DNA from: PLOWO2-12-38-17 sp963709355
GTDB lineage: Bacteria > Planctomycetota > Brocadiia > Brocadiales > Brocadiaceae
Direction of reading: 5' to 3'
DNA length: 64,000 nt
Assembly (NCBI GenBank): GCA_963709355.1
Contig: CAVPVY010000005.1
Location: forward strand, 2,232,001 to 2,296,000
The notes below the pieces were generated by a model. That model did no database searches. It saw nothing but the letters and a program-made list of their open reading frames with translations, and was not told where the DNA came from. Shown one piece after another: positions 42,332-51,771 of this stretch. Every line of letters begins with the position of its first letter. The stretch's first letter is position 1. Both the position numbers and the translations under genes were made by a program.

Positions 42332-42898
42332 ATGCACGTCAAGCATTCGACTTTACCTGAATTTCAATATCATAACACACTTCAATACAAACCTGACGAT
42401 GCGTTTAATATTCTTATAAAAAGAGCCATTGAACTGGGCTGTGAACACGCTGCTATCATTGAAACCAGCACAATAGCTGTTGCACGTTGGGTACAGTTAA
42501 AATGCAAATACGGATGTGAAGAGTATGGAAAGAAATTAACCTGTCCACCACATTCTCCGTCTTATGAAGAAACAAAAGAAATCCTTAAAGAATTTAAAAA
42601 AACCTTACTCCTGCACGGACACCTGAGCTGGCAAATGCGGTATATTGTATCGGAAATAGAAAAGTTGGCGTTCTCGATCGGATTTTACAAGGCATTTGGA
42701 CTCGGAGCAGGTCCATGTAAACTATGTGAAAAATGCGAAACAACATCGCCTTGTGTTCGTATGACTGAAGCAAGGCCTTCAATGGAGGCATGCGGTATAG
42801 ATGTCTATCAAACTGTAAGGAATCACAACCTAAAAATTGAGCCGCTTAAGAATAAAGACGATGAAGTCAATATATATGGAATTGTACTCTTAGAATGA
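42332..42898 (+). CDS. DUF2284 predicted metal-binding protein
   Basis: 188 residues from the ATG at 42332, chosen for the GGAG 8 nt upstream and the promoter position. The Cys pattern is that of DUF2284: CKYGCEEYGKKLTCPPHSP in the first half, and PCKLCEKCETTSPCVRMTEA with RPSMEACGIDV in the second. The spacing suggests Fe-S or zinc binding. Function is not established; relatives occur in anaerobes. The phasin-like gene follows after 43 nt and may be co-transcribed. Confidence 0.83.
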   Translation: MHVKHSTLPEFQYHNTLQYKPDDAFNILIKRAIELGCEHAAIIETSTIAVARWVQLKCKYGCEEYGKKLTCPPHSPSYEETKEILKEFKKTLLLHGHLSWQMRYIVSEIEKLAFSIGFYKAFGLGAGPCKLCEKCETTSPCVRMTEARPSMEACGIDVYQTVRNHNLKIEPLKNKDDEVNIYGIVLLE

Positions 42899-42941
42899 TT
42901 AAATAAAATATTTTACAGAATAAATACAGGAGATAATAGAA

Positions 42942-43250
42942 ATGGTAACAGACATTATTAAGAAGGCACTAAACCTGGGTTTTGGGGCATTATTTGTAAC
43001 AAAGGAGAATATCGAAGAAATTATTAACGATATGGTAGAAAAAGGAGAATTAAAAAAGGATGAAGCCAAGAAACAAGCCAAGGAATTATTAAATAAAGTC
43101 TTTTCAAGCAAAAAAGAGATTGAAACACGCTTAGAAGAAATTATCGAAAAGGTACTTCACAAACTGGATATTCCGACCCGCAAGGAACTACAGCAAATGC
43201 AACAGAAACTAGATGAAATTATAAGAAAGCTGGAAGCAAGGGAAGATTAA
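42942..43250 (+). CDS. Phasin/PhaF-like helical protein
   Basis: 102 residues, almost wholly helical. It opens with LNLGFGALFVTKENIEEIIN and continues as a charged coiled coil (MVEKGELKKDEAKKQAKELL; LQQMQQKLDEIIRKLE). This is the pattern of polyhydroxyalkanoate granule-associated/phasin-like proteins. In many genomes such a gene lies next to a UbiB-family kinase, as it does here. No polymer synthase is in view, so a granule role is not assured. Confidence 0.75.
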   Translation: MVTDIIKKALNLGFGALFVTKENIEEIINDMVEKGELKKDEAKKQAKELLNKVFSSKKEIETRLEEIIEKVLHKLDIPTRKELQQMQQKLDEIIRKLEARED

Positions 43251-43384
43251 GAAAGAATTTACCACGGAAAAAAAACGGAATATCACTGAAAACGATATTC
43301 AAATTTGGGCAGCCGCTGGTTTTTAGCCTATGTAATCTGCAGTGTATTTCCGTAAAAAACGGTGGTGAGCCATTAGGGTAATAC

Positions 43385-45073
43385 ATGCAACTTAGAAAAA
43401 TAGGACAAAAAATCCGTGATATCCGTCGTTTTAATCAAATCCTGAGAATATTGACCAAGCATGGTTTTGGTTTTGCTATCCAGCAACTACATTTAGAAAG
43501 ACACGTTATAGGAAGAGGCGTTATCAAGATTCGTATGCTGAAACGCTTCACAGAGCCGCAAGAATCCAGATCTGTACGCCTTAGAAAAGTATTAGAGGAA
43601 TTCGGACCCACATTTATAAAACTTGGGCAAATCCTGAGTGTTCGTCCTGACCTGATTCCAATAGACCTTTGCGATGAACTCAGCAAATTACAGGACCGAG
43701 TCCCACCTTTTGATTACGGCGATATCAAAAAACAGATAAAAGAATCTTTGGGGAGTTATCCTGAAGAATTATTTTCTGCTTTCAATTCTACCCCAATCGC
43801 CGCAGCCTCATTGGGACAAGCACATCAGGCGCGTCTTAAAACTGGTGAAGATGTTGTTGTAAAGATACAACGTCCCGACATTCGCAAAACCATCGAAACA
43901 GACATTGATATTCTTTATACACTGGCACAGTTAGCAGGGCGCTATATGTCTGATATAAAGGTCTTCGATCCAAACAGCATTGTTAATGAATTCTCAAAGG
44001 TTATCACAAAAGAAATAGATTTTACCCACGAGGCGCACAACATTGACAAATTTTGTAAAAATTTTAAGGATAGCACAACCGTGCACATCCCAAAAGTCTT
44101 CTGGGAATATACAAGGTCTAAAGTAATCACTACAGAAGAAATAAAAGGTATCCGGTTGAATGATTACATAAACCATCCTCATTCAGATGGGGAGAAGAAG
44201 ATCGTCGCTTTAAATGGCGCTAATGCCATTCTTCAACAAATATTCGTTGATGGGTTTTTCCATGCCGACCCGCATCCAGGAAATATCTTCATCCTACCTG
44301 ATAATACCGTCGCCTTTGTAGACTTTGGAATCGTTGGCAGGTTAGACGAAGACAGCCACGACGCCATTGTAAGCCTCCTTATCGCTGTATCAATGAAAAA
44401 CACACGAGGCATTATAAAGGCGCTTGAATCACTCGGCGCTTTTACTGAAGAGGTGCCTATAATGAGTTTTAAACACGATATTAACGACTTTATGGAAAGG
44501 TATTACGACCTCCCTTTGAAACAGATTGAAATCTCAACGGTACTCCAACAGGCAATTGATTCAATGTTACGTTATAAACTAAAGATACCGCATCAATTCC
44601 ATGTACTGTTTAAGGCTATCACTACGATTGACGGCGTTGCAAGACAATTAGACCCAGAATTCAACACCATAGCCCATACAAGGCCATTTGTTGAAAGACT
44701 TGTACGCGAGAGACATGACCCGTCACGCATGTTAAAAGATGCGGCGCTCTATTCATCGGAATTACTGGACATCATCAAAATAATTCCAAGGGATGCATAT
44801 GAAATCTTAAAAAAGATTAAGACGGGAAGATTAAAAATAGAATTCGAACACCAGGGTCTTTCAAAATTTATCTCTGAGATGGATAAATCCAGTAACCGGA
44901 TTTCGTTTAGCCTGGTCATCTCCGCACTGATTATCGGTTCTTCCCTTATTATCATGACTAACCGAGGTCCCTTGATATATGGCTTTCCCGTACTGGGCAT
45001 AATGGGATTTGTCTTTGCAGGTATCCTTGGATTGGGATTGACCATAGGTATATTGAGATCAGGACGGCTGTGA
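43385..45073 (+). CDS. UbiB/ABC1-family atypical kinase
   Basis: 562 residues. The family KxGQ motif occurs as FIKLGQILSVRPDLIP. The A-rich loop AAASLGQAHQA, VVVKIQRPDI with the core lysine, HADPHPGNIFI with catalytic Asp/Asn, and VDFGIVGRL complete the fold. Two hydrophobic helices at the C-terminus (about 500-560) anchor it in the membrane. Members support quinone synthesis or lipid homeostasis, probably as ATPases. In an organism with a complex I operon a link to menaquinone is plausible. It lies 135 nt after the phasin-like gene. Confidence 0.92.
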   Translation: MQLRKIGQKIRDIRRFNQILRILTKHGFGFAIQQLHLERHVIGRGVIKIRMLKRFTEPQESRSVRLRKVLEEFGPTFIKLGQILSVRPDLIPIDLCDELSKLQDRVPPFDYGDIKKQIKESLGSYPEELFSAFNSTPIAAASLGQAHQARLKTGEDVVVKIQRPDIRKTIETDIDILYTLAQLAGRYMSDIKVFDPNSIVNEFSKVITKEIDFTHEAHNIDKFCKNFKDSTTVHIPKVFWEYTRSKVITTEEIKGIRLNDYINHPHSDGEKKIVALNGANAILQQIFVDGFFHADPHPGNIFILPDNTVAFVDFGIVGRLDEDSHDAIVSLLIAVSMKNTRGIIKALESLGAFTEEVPIMSFKHDINDFMERYYDLPLKQIEISTVLQQAIDSMLRYKLKIPHQFHVLFKAITTIDGVARQLDPEFNTIAHTRPFVERLVRERHDPSRMLKDAALYSSELLDIIKIIPRDAYEILKKIKTGRLKIEFEHQGLSKFISEMDKSSNRISFSLVISALIIGSSLIIMTNRGPLIYGFPVLGIMGFVFAGILGLGLTIGILRSGRL

Positions 45074-45120
45074 AGCATAAAACCCAGATGTGGAGAATTT
45101 AAAAGGAGGTAAAAAATTTC

Positions 45121-46746
45121 ATGCCCACGCTGCAATTTAAAGGGAAAAACATCATCTGGAATCACCACCTGTCCATTCCTTACCACGCACTGGAAGAAGT
45201 ACCGAAGCTGCATTTCCAGCCCGATAAGGCAAACGGCAATCTTATTATTGAAGGCGATAACCTGCTTGCCCTGAAGGCCCTCCTGCCGATGTATGCAGGC
45301 AAAGTCAAATGTATCTGCATTGACCCGCCGTATAATACAGGCAATGAAGGCTGGCTTTACAGCGACAATGTAAATAGCCCTCTCATAAAAGACTGGCTCC
45401 GCAAGGAAGTGGGCAAAGACGACCTCACCCGCCATGACAAATGGCTCTGCATGATGACGCCGAGATTAAAGTTGTTGAGGGAGTTATTAGCTGATGATGG
45501 AGTAATTTTTGTTAATATAGATGATAACGAGGTTCATCATTTACGGTTATTGATGGATGAGGTGTTTGGAGATGAGAATTTTGTCGGAATGTTTATATGG
45601 AGGAAAAAAGAAGGAGGCGGTCAGACAGACGATTACTTTGTTACAGAGCATGAATATGTTGCTGTTTATGCAAAAACTATGTCATTTCAATGGATAGATG
45701 AGACGATTCCTGTTGATGAAGCAAAATTTAATAAGGATGATGATAAAGGAAAATTTGACGCAATAAAACTTGCAAAATGGGGCAGCGGCGCAAGGCGAGA
45801 GGATCGCCCTACAATGTATTTCCCTATCAAATCTCCTGATGGAAAGAATATGTATCCTAAAACGCCGGATGGCAGAGAAGGTCGTTGGCGTGTTGGAAAG
45901 GCACGAATGGAAGCGTTAATAGAAAATGATCTCATTTATTGGGAAAAGAGAAATGGTGAATGGATTCCTTATGAAAAAGTTTACTATTCGGAAGAAGCTT
46001 TAAAGAAAATAAAAGAACGAAGCATTTTGTATGAAATTGCAAGCACAGGAGACGCATCCAATCAGTTAAAGGATATTTTTGGCATTAAAGATGTTTTTGA
46101 CAATCCAAAGCCGTCTGATTTGGTTAAATTTTTTATCACATACACAACCGATAAAAACTCTCTCATCCTCGACTCCTTCTCCGGCTCCGGCACAACGGGC
46201 CATGCAGTGCTGGACTTGAACGAGGAAGACGGCGGCAACCGTAAGTTTATCCTTGTGCAGATGACTGAAACAACTGAAAAAGAGCCAAAGAAAAACATCT
46301 GCAAGGACATCACCCGAGAGCGGATTAAGAGGGCAATTGAGAAATACGGTTATGACAGCGGTTTCAAGTATCTGCGGGTCGGACAGCCATTAGATGCGGA
46401 GACATTGCTGGAAGGCAAACTGCCTGATTACAAGACATTTGCAAGGTATGTGTATTATCTCTGCACAGGTGAAAACCTGAAGGACGAGAAAAAGATAAGC
46501 GAGAAGAAGTTCTTTATCGGCGATTTCGGCAATCAGGCGATTTATCTGATTTATAAACTGGACTATGAGGCATTGACCAGAATGGCGCTGAATCTTGAGG
46601 TTGCAGAAAGGATTATTGCCGAACAGCCCAACAAGAAGCGGATTGTCTACGCCCCCGCCTGCTTCCTTGACGAAGAATACATGGAATCCAATCAGATTGA
46701 GTTCGTAAGCATACCGTATAATTTGTTTCAGAGGAAAAGCAGATAA
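45121..46746 (+). CDS. Type III-like Mod DNA adenine methyltransferase, system 2
   Basis: 541 residues. Catalytic CICIDPPYNTG near residue 60 and the SAM site DSFSGSGTTGHA near residue 345: beta-class adenine methyltransferase. It begins LQFKGKNIIWNHHLSIPYHA, unlike the Mod of system 1. A very strong AAAAGGAGGT precedes the ATG. The stop is directly followed by the ATG of the PBECR-like gene, so mod, the small pair and res form one operon. It would provide the specificity and protection for Res at 47.3 kb. Confidence 0.9.
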   Translation: MPTLQFKGKNIIWNHHLSIPYHALEEVPKLHFQPDKANGNLIIEGDNLLALKALLPMYAGKVKCICIDPPYNTGNEGWLYSDNVNSPLIKDWLRKEVGKDDLTRHDKWLCMMTPRLKLLRELLADDGVIFVNIDDNEVHHLRLLMDEVFGDENFVGMFIWRKKEGGGQTDDYFVTEHEYVAVYAKTMSFQWIDETIPVDEAKFNKDDDKGKFDAIKLAKWGSGARREDRPTMYFPIKSPDGKNMYPKTPDGREGRWRVGKARMEALIENDLIYWEKRNGEWIPYEKVYYSEEALKKIKERSILYEIASTGDASNQLKDIFGIKDVFDNPKPSDLVKFFITYTTDKNSLILDSFSGSGTTGHAVLDLNEEDGGNRKFILVQMTETTEKEPKKNICKDITRERIKRAIEKYGYDSGFKYLRVGQPLDAETLLEGKLPDYKTFARYVYYLCTGENLKDEKKISEKKFFIGDFGNQAIYLIYKLDYEALTRMALNLEVAERIIAEQPNKKRIVYAPACFLDEEYMESNQIEFVSIPYNLFQRKSR

Positions 46747-47070
46747 ATGGACAATACGATATTGTCGGTGAATAAAATCCCCATTCGTTTAACGAGCGAA
46801 CGATGGACGCATATTGTTGAAAATCACAATGATATGGCAGGATATTATTATGAGATTTTAGAGGCAGTTGCAAGCCCGAAATTTGTATTGGAAGGAGACG
46901 AGAGCGATGAGTTGTGGGCAGTAAAACTTATATCTGCAAAAAGGGCATTTCTTGTGATTTACAAAGAAGTGCGAGTAAAAAACGATGGCTTTATTATTAC
47001 TGCTTTTATAACCACAAAAATTAAAAAACTTTTAAAAAGGAGAGTCCTATGGAAGCAACAGTCGCAGTAA
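46747..47070 (+). CDS. PBECR-like putative nuclease (toxin candidate)
   Basis: 107 residues. The pattern IRLTSERWTHIVENHNDM, a central ILEAVASPKFVLEG and a closing FLVIYKEVRVKNDGFIITAF resembles the small RelE/EndoU/colicin-like nuclease folds grouped as PBECR. His15-type residues (RWTHI, ENHND) could be catalytic. The ATG abuts the mod stop, and the end overlaps the DUF2283 gene by 22 nt. Small proteins of this kind commonly pair with DUF2283, suggesting a toxin-antitoxin unit. The family placement is from pattern only. Confidence 0.6.
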   Translation: MDNTILSVNKIPIRLTSERWTHIVENHNDMAGYYYEILEAVASPKFVLEGDESDELWAVKLISAKRAFLVIYKEVRVKNDGFIITAFITTKIKKLLKRRVLWKQQSQ

Positions 47071-47288
47071 AAGAAATATTTGAAGCATTGCCGCATATCA
47101 AAAAAACAGGTGCAAAACACCTGTGGTTTGATTTTGATAAAGAGGCAGACGTGCTTTATGTGAGTTTAGAACGTCCTCAAAATGCGACCGACACAGATAT
47201 TCTGGAAGACGGGATATTTTTGAGGCATAGGGGGAAAAAGCTGGTAGGCATTACCATAACAAATATCAGCAAAAGGTTCAAAAAATAA
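47049..47288 (+). CDS. DUF2283 protein (antitoxin candidate)
   Basis: 79 residues. DUF2283 core: WFDFDKEADVLYVSL, then DILEDGIFLRHRGKKLVGIT and ITNISKRF. AAAGGAGAG precedes the ATG inside the end of the upstream gene. Family function is not known, but members are often beside small RelE-like or PBECR-like genes, as here. The res gene follows 18 nt later. Role as antitoxin is inference from this arrangement. Confidence 0.8.
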   Translation: MEATVAVKEIFEALPHIKKTGAKHLWFDFDKEADVLYVSLERPQNATDTDILEDGIFLRHRGKKLVGITITNISKRFKK

Positions 47289-47306
47289 GTATTACACTTT
47301 TTATCT

Positions 47307-49838
47307 ATGTTCCTCAAAAACTATCAGATAAAGGTTGTCGGCGAATTAAAGAGATTCTTCCAGACTGCAAGGGAAACCAGAGACGCTATTGAAACAGTCA
47401 GAAAAACCCTGCCTGAAAACCTACGGCATACACTTAACTGGGTTCAAAGCACGTTCGGCAATTTGCATAAACCATACAATGACAGTTGTATTAACGGTTT
47501 CGGCAATTATTATCCAAGAGTCTGCATCAAAGTCCCCACAGGCGGGGGTAAAACACTCCTTGCTGTTGAGGCTATCAGGGAATATAAGAATCTCTTTGCC
47601 CGGAAACGCACAGGGCTTGTAGTGTGGATTGTGCCGAGTGAAACGATATATACGCAGACCGTCAAAAAACTGAGAGACAAAGGCAATTACCTCAGGCAAC
47701 TGCTTGACCAGTGCAGCGGGGGCAAGACCATTATCCTTGAAAAAGGACAGAGGCTCACCACTCATGACGTCGAAGAAAACCTTGTGGTGTTGTTTATTAT
47801 GATTCAATCTATCAGTCGAAGAAATGCCTTAGAGGCATTAAAGGTATTTCAGGACTGTGGAGGATATGAAGGCTTTTTCCCTTCCGACTCTCGTTATGAC
47901 TTGCATAAACAGATTATTGAGCAAGTTCCAAATCTTGATGTGATTTCTGGCGCTAATTCGTTTTGCCCTCAAATCCGCACGAGTCTGGGCAACGCCATAC
48001 GATGTTCAAAGCCGTTTATCATTATTGACGAGATACACAAGGTGTTTTCAGACCAGGCACGAAAGACAATTGACAATTTGAATCCTGAAATGGTGCTTGG
48101 ATTGTCGGCAACGCCTAAGGAAGAAATGAATATTCTGGTAAAGATAACCGGACTAGAGTTAAAAAACGCAGATATGATAAAACTTGACCTGCACATCTTT
48201 CCGCCGGCAAGCAATCTCGAAAATGACTGGAAGGCAATGCTGAGTGAAATTAAATCCCATCGTGAGAGGCTTGAGAAAAAGGCAAAGGCACTGAAGCAGA
48301 GCAAAAGTATTTATATACGCCCTATTGCATTGATACAGGTGGAGGCAACAGGGAATGACCAGAGGGGAAGGGGCAGGGTGCACAGCCTTGACGCAAAAGA
48401 ACATCTTACAGGGCTTGGCATTAATCCTGATGAAATTGCGATAAAGACCAGCGCTCAGAATGATATTGAAGACGTTGACCTTTTTTCAGGAGACTGTCCT
48501 GTCCGTTATATTATTACCAAAGAGGCATTGAGAGAGGGCTGGGATTGTTCTTTTGCATACATACTGGGGATTATTCCGAATGTTGGCTCAAATACAGGCG
48601 TCACTCAGTTGGTCGGTAGGATTTTAAGGCAGCCCAACGCAAAAAAGACAGGGATAAAGGATTTGGACGAGAGTTATGCCTATTATGTAAGGGATGATTC
48701 AAGACAAATACTGGACAGGGTTGTAGCAGGATTTAAGAATGAAGGGCTGGAAGACCTTGTCGGCAATATAAAGAAGACTGACCACGAAGACCTTAAACCC
48801 AAAACTGTGAAGATAAAGAAAAATTTTAAGGACAAATACGCCAACACCTTTTATCTTCCTGTATGGCTGATGATTGAAAGCGAAAAGGAAAAGAGACGCT
48901 TTAACTATGCGCTGCATATAAAACCGCGTCTTGATTTTTCAAGACTTGAACTGAAAGACGAGTTCATAAAGGGTTTAAAACAGTCGCTCAGCAAGGAAAG
49001 AAGGGAGAGGACTACCTTTGCGGTAACGCTTGATGACAAAAGCAGGACAATACATACGACTGAAAAACTATCCGCTGATGCAGAAAATAACATCAATATA
49101 AGTTACATGACGAGACGTTTTACCGATATTGTCGAGAACCCCTTTCTTGCAAGAACACTGTCGGATAGCTGCCTGAAAGCTGTTGAAGAAAGAATCGGAA
49201 GGGAAAACCTTCAGGAACATTTCAGCTTCATTGTCTCTTTGATTGTAAAACATCTAACTGAAGAAAAAGCAAGGCAAGAGGAGCGGGTTTTTCTTGATTA
49301 TATTGAAAATAAAAGACTCCTACTTGCTGTTTCGGATGATGAAACCATAGGATACAGAGTCCCCGAAACTGATACGATAACGGTTTCGCGCCTGCCTAAT
49401 ACCTTTCAATATTATCTGTTTGAGGACGTGGAACTGGAAACTATGAACAACCTTGAGAAAAAGGTGGGGCAGATATTAGACACTCAGGCTAAGATATTGT
49501 GGTGGTTCAGAAATAAGGCGAGTAAGGGCAAGGGATGGTATGAAATTCAGGGATGGAATGAGCATAAAATCAGACCTGACTTTGTTGCCGCCAAAAAAAG
49601 AGGGAAAGACGGATTTGAAATCCTTTATATAATTGAGAGCAAAGGCGAGCATTTATCTGGAAATCCAGACACACAATACAAGAAGTCGGTGTTAGAACTG
49701 ATGACGGAACAACGGAGAGAAAAGAAGATTCGTGCATACCAGATGAAATTGCCTTTTGAAGAGATTAATGAGGAAGCAGAATTCTATCTTATTGAGGAAG
49801 GAAAGGAAGACGAGACACTGAGGAAGTTAATGAGGTAA
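47307..49838 (+). CDS. Type III restriction-like Res subunit, system 2
   Basis: 843 residues. Superfamily 2 helicase: Walker A VPTGGGKTLLAVEAI near residue 75, DEIH box IIDEIHKVF, LGLSATPKEEM, motif V-VI region TQLVGRILRQPNAKKTG. The C-terminal domain carries IRPDFVAAKKRG and YIIESKGEHL, the D...E-x-K nuclease pattern. It cuts DNA with Mod of the same operon. It is only distantly similar to Res of system 1, so the two systems were acquired independently. Confidence 0.9.
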   Translation: MFLKNYQIKVVGELKRFFQTARETRDAIETVRKTLPENLRHTLNWVQSTFGNLHKPYNDSCINGFGNYYPRVCIKVPTGGGKTLLAVEAIREYKNLFARKRTGLVVWIVPSETIYTQTVKKLRDKGNYLRQLLDQCSGGKTIILEKGQRLTTHDVEENLVVLFIMIQSISRRNALEALKVFQDCGGYEGFFPSDSRYDLHKQIIEQVPNLDVISGANSFCPQIRTSLGNAIRCSKPFIIIDEIHKVFSDQARKTIDNLNPEMVLGLSATPKEEMNILVKITGLELKNADMIKLDLHIFPPASNLENDWKAMLSEIKSHRERLEKKAKALKQSKSIYIRPIALIQVEATGNDQRGRGRVHSLDAKEHLTGLGINPDEIAIKTSAQNDIEDVDLFSGDCPVRYIITKEALREGWDCSFAYILGIIPNVGSNTGVTQLVGRILRQPNAKKTGIKDLDESYAYYVRDDSRQILDRVVAGFKNEGLEDLVGNIKKTDHEDLKPKTVKIKKNFKDKYANTFYLPVWLMIESEKEKRRFNYALHIKPRLDFSRLELKDEFIKGLKQSLSKERRERTTFAVTLDDKSRTIHTTEKLSADAENNINISYMTRRFTDIVENPFLARTLSDSCLKAVEERIGRENLQEHFSFIVSLIVKHLTEEKARQEERVFLDYIENKRLLLAVSDDETIGYRVPETDTITVSRLPNTFQYYLFEDVELETMNNLEKKVGQILDTQAKILWWFRNKASKGKGWYEIQGWNEHKIRPDFVAAKKRGKDGFEILYIIESKGEHLSGNPDTQYKKSVLELMTEQRREKKIRAYQMKLPFEEINEEAEFYLIEEGKEDETLRKLMR

Positions 49839-49890
49839 TGTATATTTTAAGGACTTACAGACACAAGCACTTCAACAGAAGACGTTACAA

Positions 49891-50802
49891 ATGAATGAGT
49901 CAGAAATCCACAATTTGGACGAACTTATTGAATCATTCCTAAACTACATTATAGTTGAATGCGGTTTGTCTAAAAATACCATATTAAGTTATCGGCGAGA
50001 TTTGCAAACATTTACAGATTTTCTGATTTCCAAAAATATATCAGACTTTAGTAATGTCCGCCCGGATACAATTACAAGCTTTATCATTTCAGAGAAAAAG
50101 CGCGGGCTTTCTATAAATTCCATAACACGTGCCATTGTTTCGATTCGTATGCTTTATAAATTCCTGATTTCAGAAGAAAAATTACAACGAAACCCGCTTG
50201 CCTCCATACAATCACCCAAACTCTGGATGAGATTGCCAGATGTTATTCCTATTAACAAAATTGACAAGCTGCTCTCCATTCCCGATATAACAACAAAAAT
50301 AGGCATCAGAAATAAAGCCATTCTTGAACTTATGTACGCCACAGGCGCGAGGGTATCAGAGGTAAGCGCATTACAAATAGACTGGCTCAACCTGGTGTAT
50401 GGATATGTTAAATGTCGTGGCAAAGGATCAAAGGAACGCATTGTTCCCATTGGAACGAAAGCAATTGAAGCCATAAAAAATTACATGGAGGTTACCAGAC
50501 CAAAAATTAAAAACAGCAAGGCAAGCAACTATTTATTTCTTTCAAAATCAGGAAGACCGCTTCGCAGAGAAAATATTTGGGTTATCGTTAAAAAAACTGC
50601 TTTAAAGGCTGGCATCAACGAACATATCTCCCCGCACAAATTACGCCACTCATTTGCCACTCACCTGTTAGAAAACGGAGCAGACCTGCGTTCAGTTCAG
50701 GAAATGCTCGGACACGTTAATGTCTCCACCACACAGATTTACACCAACGTCAGCAAAAAGCACCTAAAAGCCGTACATCAACAGTTTCATCCCCGTCCAT
50801 AG
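49891..50802 (+). CDS. Tyrosine recombinase, XerC/XerD type
   Basis: 303 residues, the normal Xer length. N-terminal SAM-like domain (FLNYIIVECGLSKNTILSYRRDL), then the catalytic domain with Arg in TGARVSEVSALQ, the HKLRHSFATHLLENGA box, LGHVNVSTTQIY with the nucleophilic Tyr. It resolves chromosome dimers at dif, or could serve a mobile element. Complete domain structure and a place at the edge of the island before nuo leave both open; Xer-like length favours the housekeeping role. Confidence 0.88.
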   Translation: MNESEIHNLDELIESFLNYIIVECGLSKNTILSYRRDLQTFTDFLISKNISDFSNVRPDTITSFIISEKKRGLSINSITRAIVSIRMLYKFLISEEKLQRNPLASIQSPKLWMRLPDVIPINKIDKLLSIPDITTKIGIRNKAILELMYATGARVSEVSALQIDWLNLVYGYVKCRGKGSKERIVPIGTKAIEAIKNYMEVTRPKIKNSKASNYLFLSKSGRPLRRENIWVIVKKTALKAGINEHISPHKLRHSFATHLLENGADLRSVQEMLGHVNVSTTQIYTNVSKKHLKAVHQQFHPRP

Positions 50803-50842
50803 AAATCCTTTTAAATCTCCGTTTATTATACAAACATTCTTT

Positions 50843-50870
50843 TTGACTTTTTTTTAATTAATTCTATAAT
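50843..50870 (+). promoter_or_regulatory. nuo operon promoter, nearly leaderless
   Basis: TTGACT, 16-nt spacer, perfect TATAAT ending 10 nt before the nuoA ATG. The expected start is about 3-4 nt before the ATG, and no Shine-Dalgarno is present. Confidence 0.6.
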
Positions 50871-50880
50871 TGTATTTCGT

Positions 50881-51234
50881 ATGAATACTTATTTACCTAT
50901 ACTAATTTTATTCATTATAGCTGTCGGTTTTGCTATTACTAATGTTGGGATTTCAGCGATACTCGGAAGGAGAAAACCAACACCTGAAAAGCTAACACCT
51001 TATGAATGTGGTATTGAACCTGTAGGTTCCGCAAGAGAGCGCTTTTCTGTAAAGTTTTATCTCATTGCAATGTTTTTTGTAATTTTTGACGTAGAAGTTA
51101 TTTTTCTGTATCCGTGGGCGGTTGTTTTTAAACCATTAAAAATGTTTGGGTTTATAGAAATCCTGATCTTCGTGGGTATATTATTCGTGTGCTACCTGTA
51201 CATATGGAAAAGGGGAGGCTTAGAATGGGATTAG
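50881..51234 (+). CDS. nuoA: NADH-quinone oxidoreductase subunit A
   Basis: 117 residues with three transmembrane helices. Family marks: RKPTPEKLTPYECGIEP with the conserved Cys, and FDVEVIFLYPWAVV. It sits at the joint of membrane arm and peripheral arm of complex I. First gene of the operon; it overlaps nuoB by 10 nt. No Shine-Dalgarno is present, consistent with the near-leaderless promoter. Confidence 0.96.
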   Translation: MNTYLPILILFIIAVGFAITNVGISAILGRRKPTPEKLTPYECGIEPVGSARERFSVKFYLIAMFFVIFDVEVIFLYPWAVVFKPLKMFGFIEILIFVGILFVCYLYIWKRGGLEWD

Positions 51235-51692
51235 AAAGCCACCTTGGTGATAACATACTAACAACCACCCTGACAACCATGGTGAACTGGGCACGCAAGT
51301 CCTCATTGTGGCCCATGCCGTTCGGGTTAGCATGCTGCGCAATAGAAATGATGGCGGCAGTCGCCCCTCGGCACGATATAGCGCGATTTGGGGCAGAGGT
51401 ATTCAGGTTTTCACCAAGACAATCTGACCTGATGATTGTAGCAGGCACACTGACATATAAAATGGCACCTGTAGCACGTAAGATTTACGACCAGATGCCT
51501 GAGCCCAAATGGGTCATCGCAATGGGCGCTTGTGCTATTTCAGGAGGAGTATTTAACACATACAGTGTGGTTCAGGGTATAGACCAGATCATGCCCGTGG
51601 ATGTTTATCTACCTGGATGCCCTCCCAGACCAGAGGCGTTGATTCATGCGATTATTGAAATGCAAAAGAAGATTGAGAAAGAAGTTCTTTAA
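51225..51692 (+). CDS. nuoB: NADH-quinone oxidoreductase subunit B
   Basis: 155 residues from the ATG at 51225, supported by AGGGGAGG just upstream; a longer frame starts at 51189 but inside nuoA without a site. It binds cluster N2, the last before quinone: FGLACCAIEMMA, GTLTYKMAPV, GACAISGGVF and PGCPPRPEALI give the ligands. Translation is coupled to nuoA by the overlap. Confidence 0.96.
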   Translation: MGLESHLGDNILTTTLTTMVNWARKSSLWPMPFGLACCAIEMMAAVAPRHDIARFGAEVFRFSPRQSDLMIVAGTLTYKMAPVARKIYDQMPEPKWVIAMGACAISGGVFNTYSVVQGIDQIMPVDVYLPGCPPRPEALIHAIIEMQKKIEKEVL

Positions 51693-51771
51693 ACTATTTT
51701 AGAATCTTAATATTTATTTATAGAAAAGTTTATAAAACATCGTTTGCTTTCTAACGATTTGACTATACAAC

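Noticed and set aside
44749..45435. Minus-strand open frame of 228 codons over the ubiB-mod junction
   Set aside because: Overlaps two strongly supported genes on the other strand and shows no domain.
49891..50802. Phage or island integrase
   Set aside because: The length and both domains fit an ordinary Xer recombinase, and no attachment-site repeats or phage genes were found beside it; not excluded, only unsupported.
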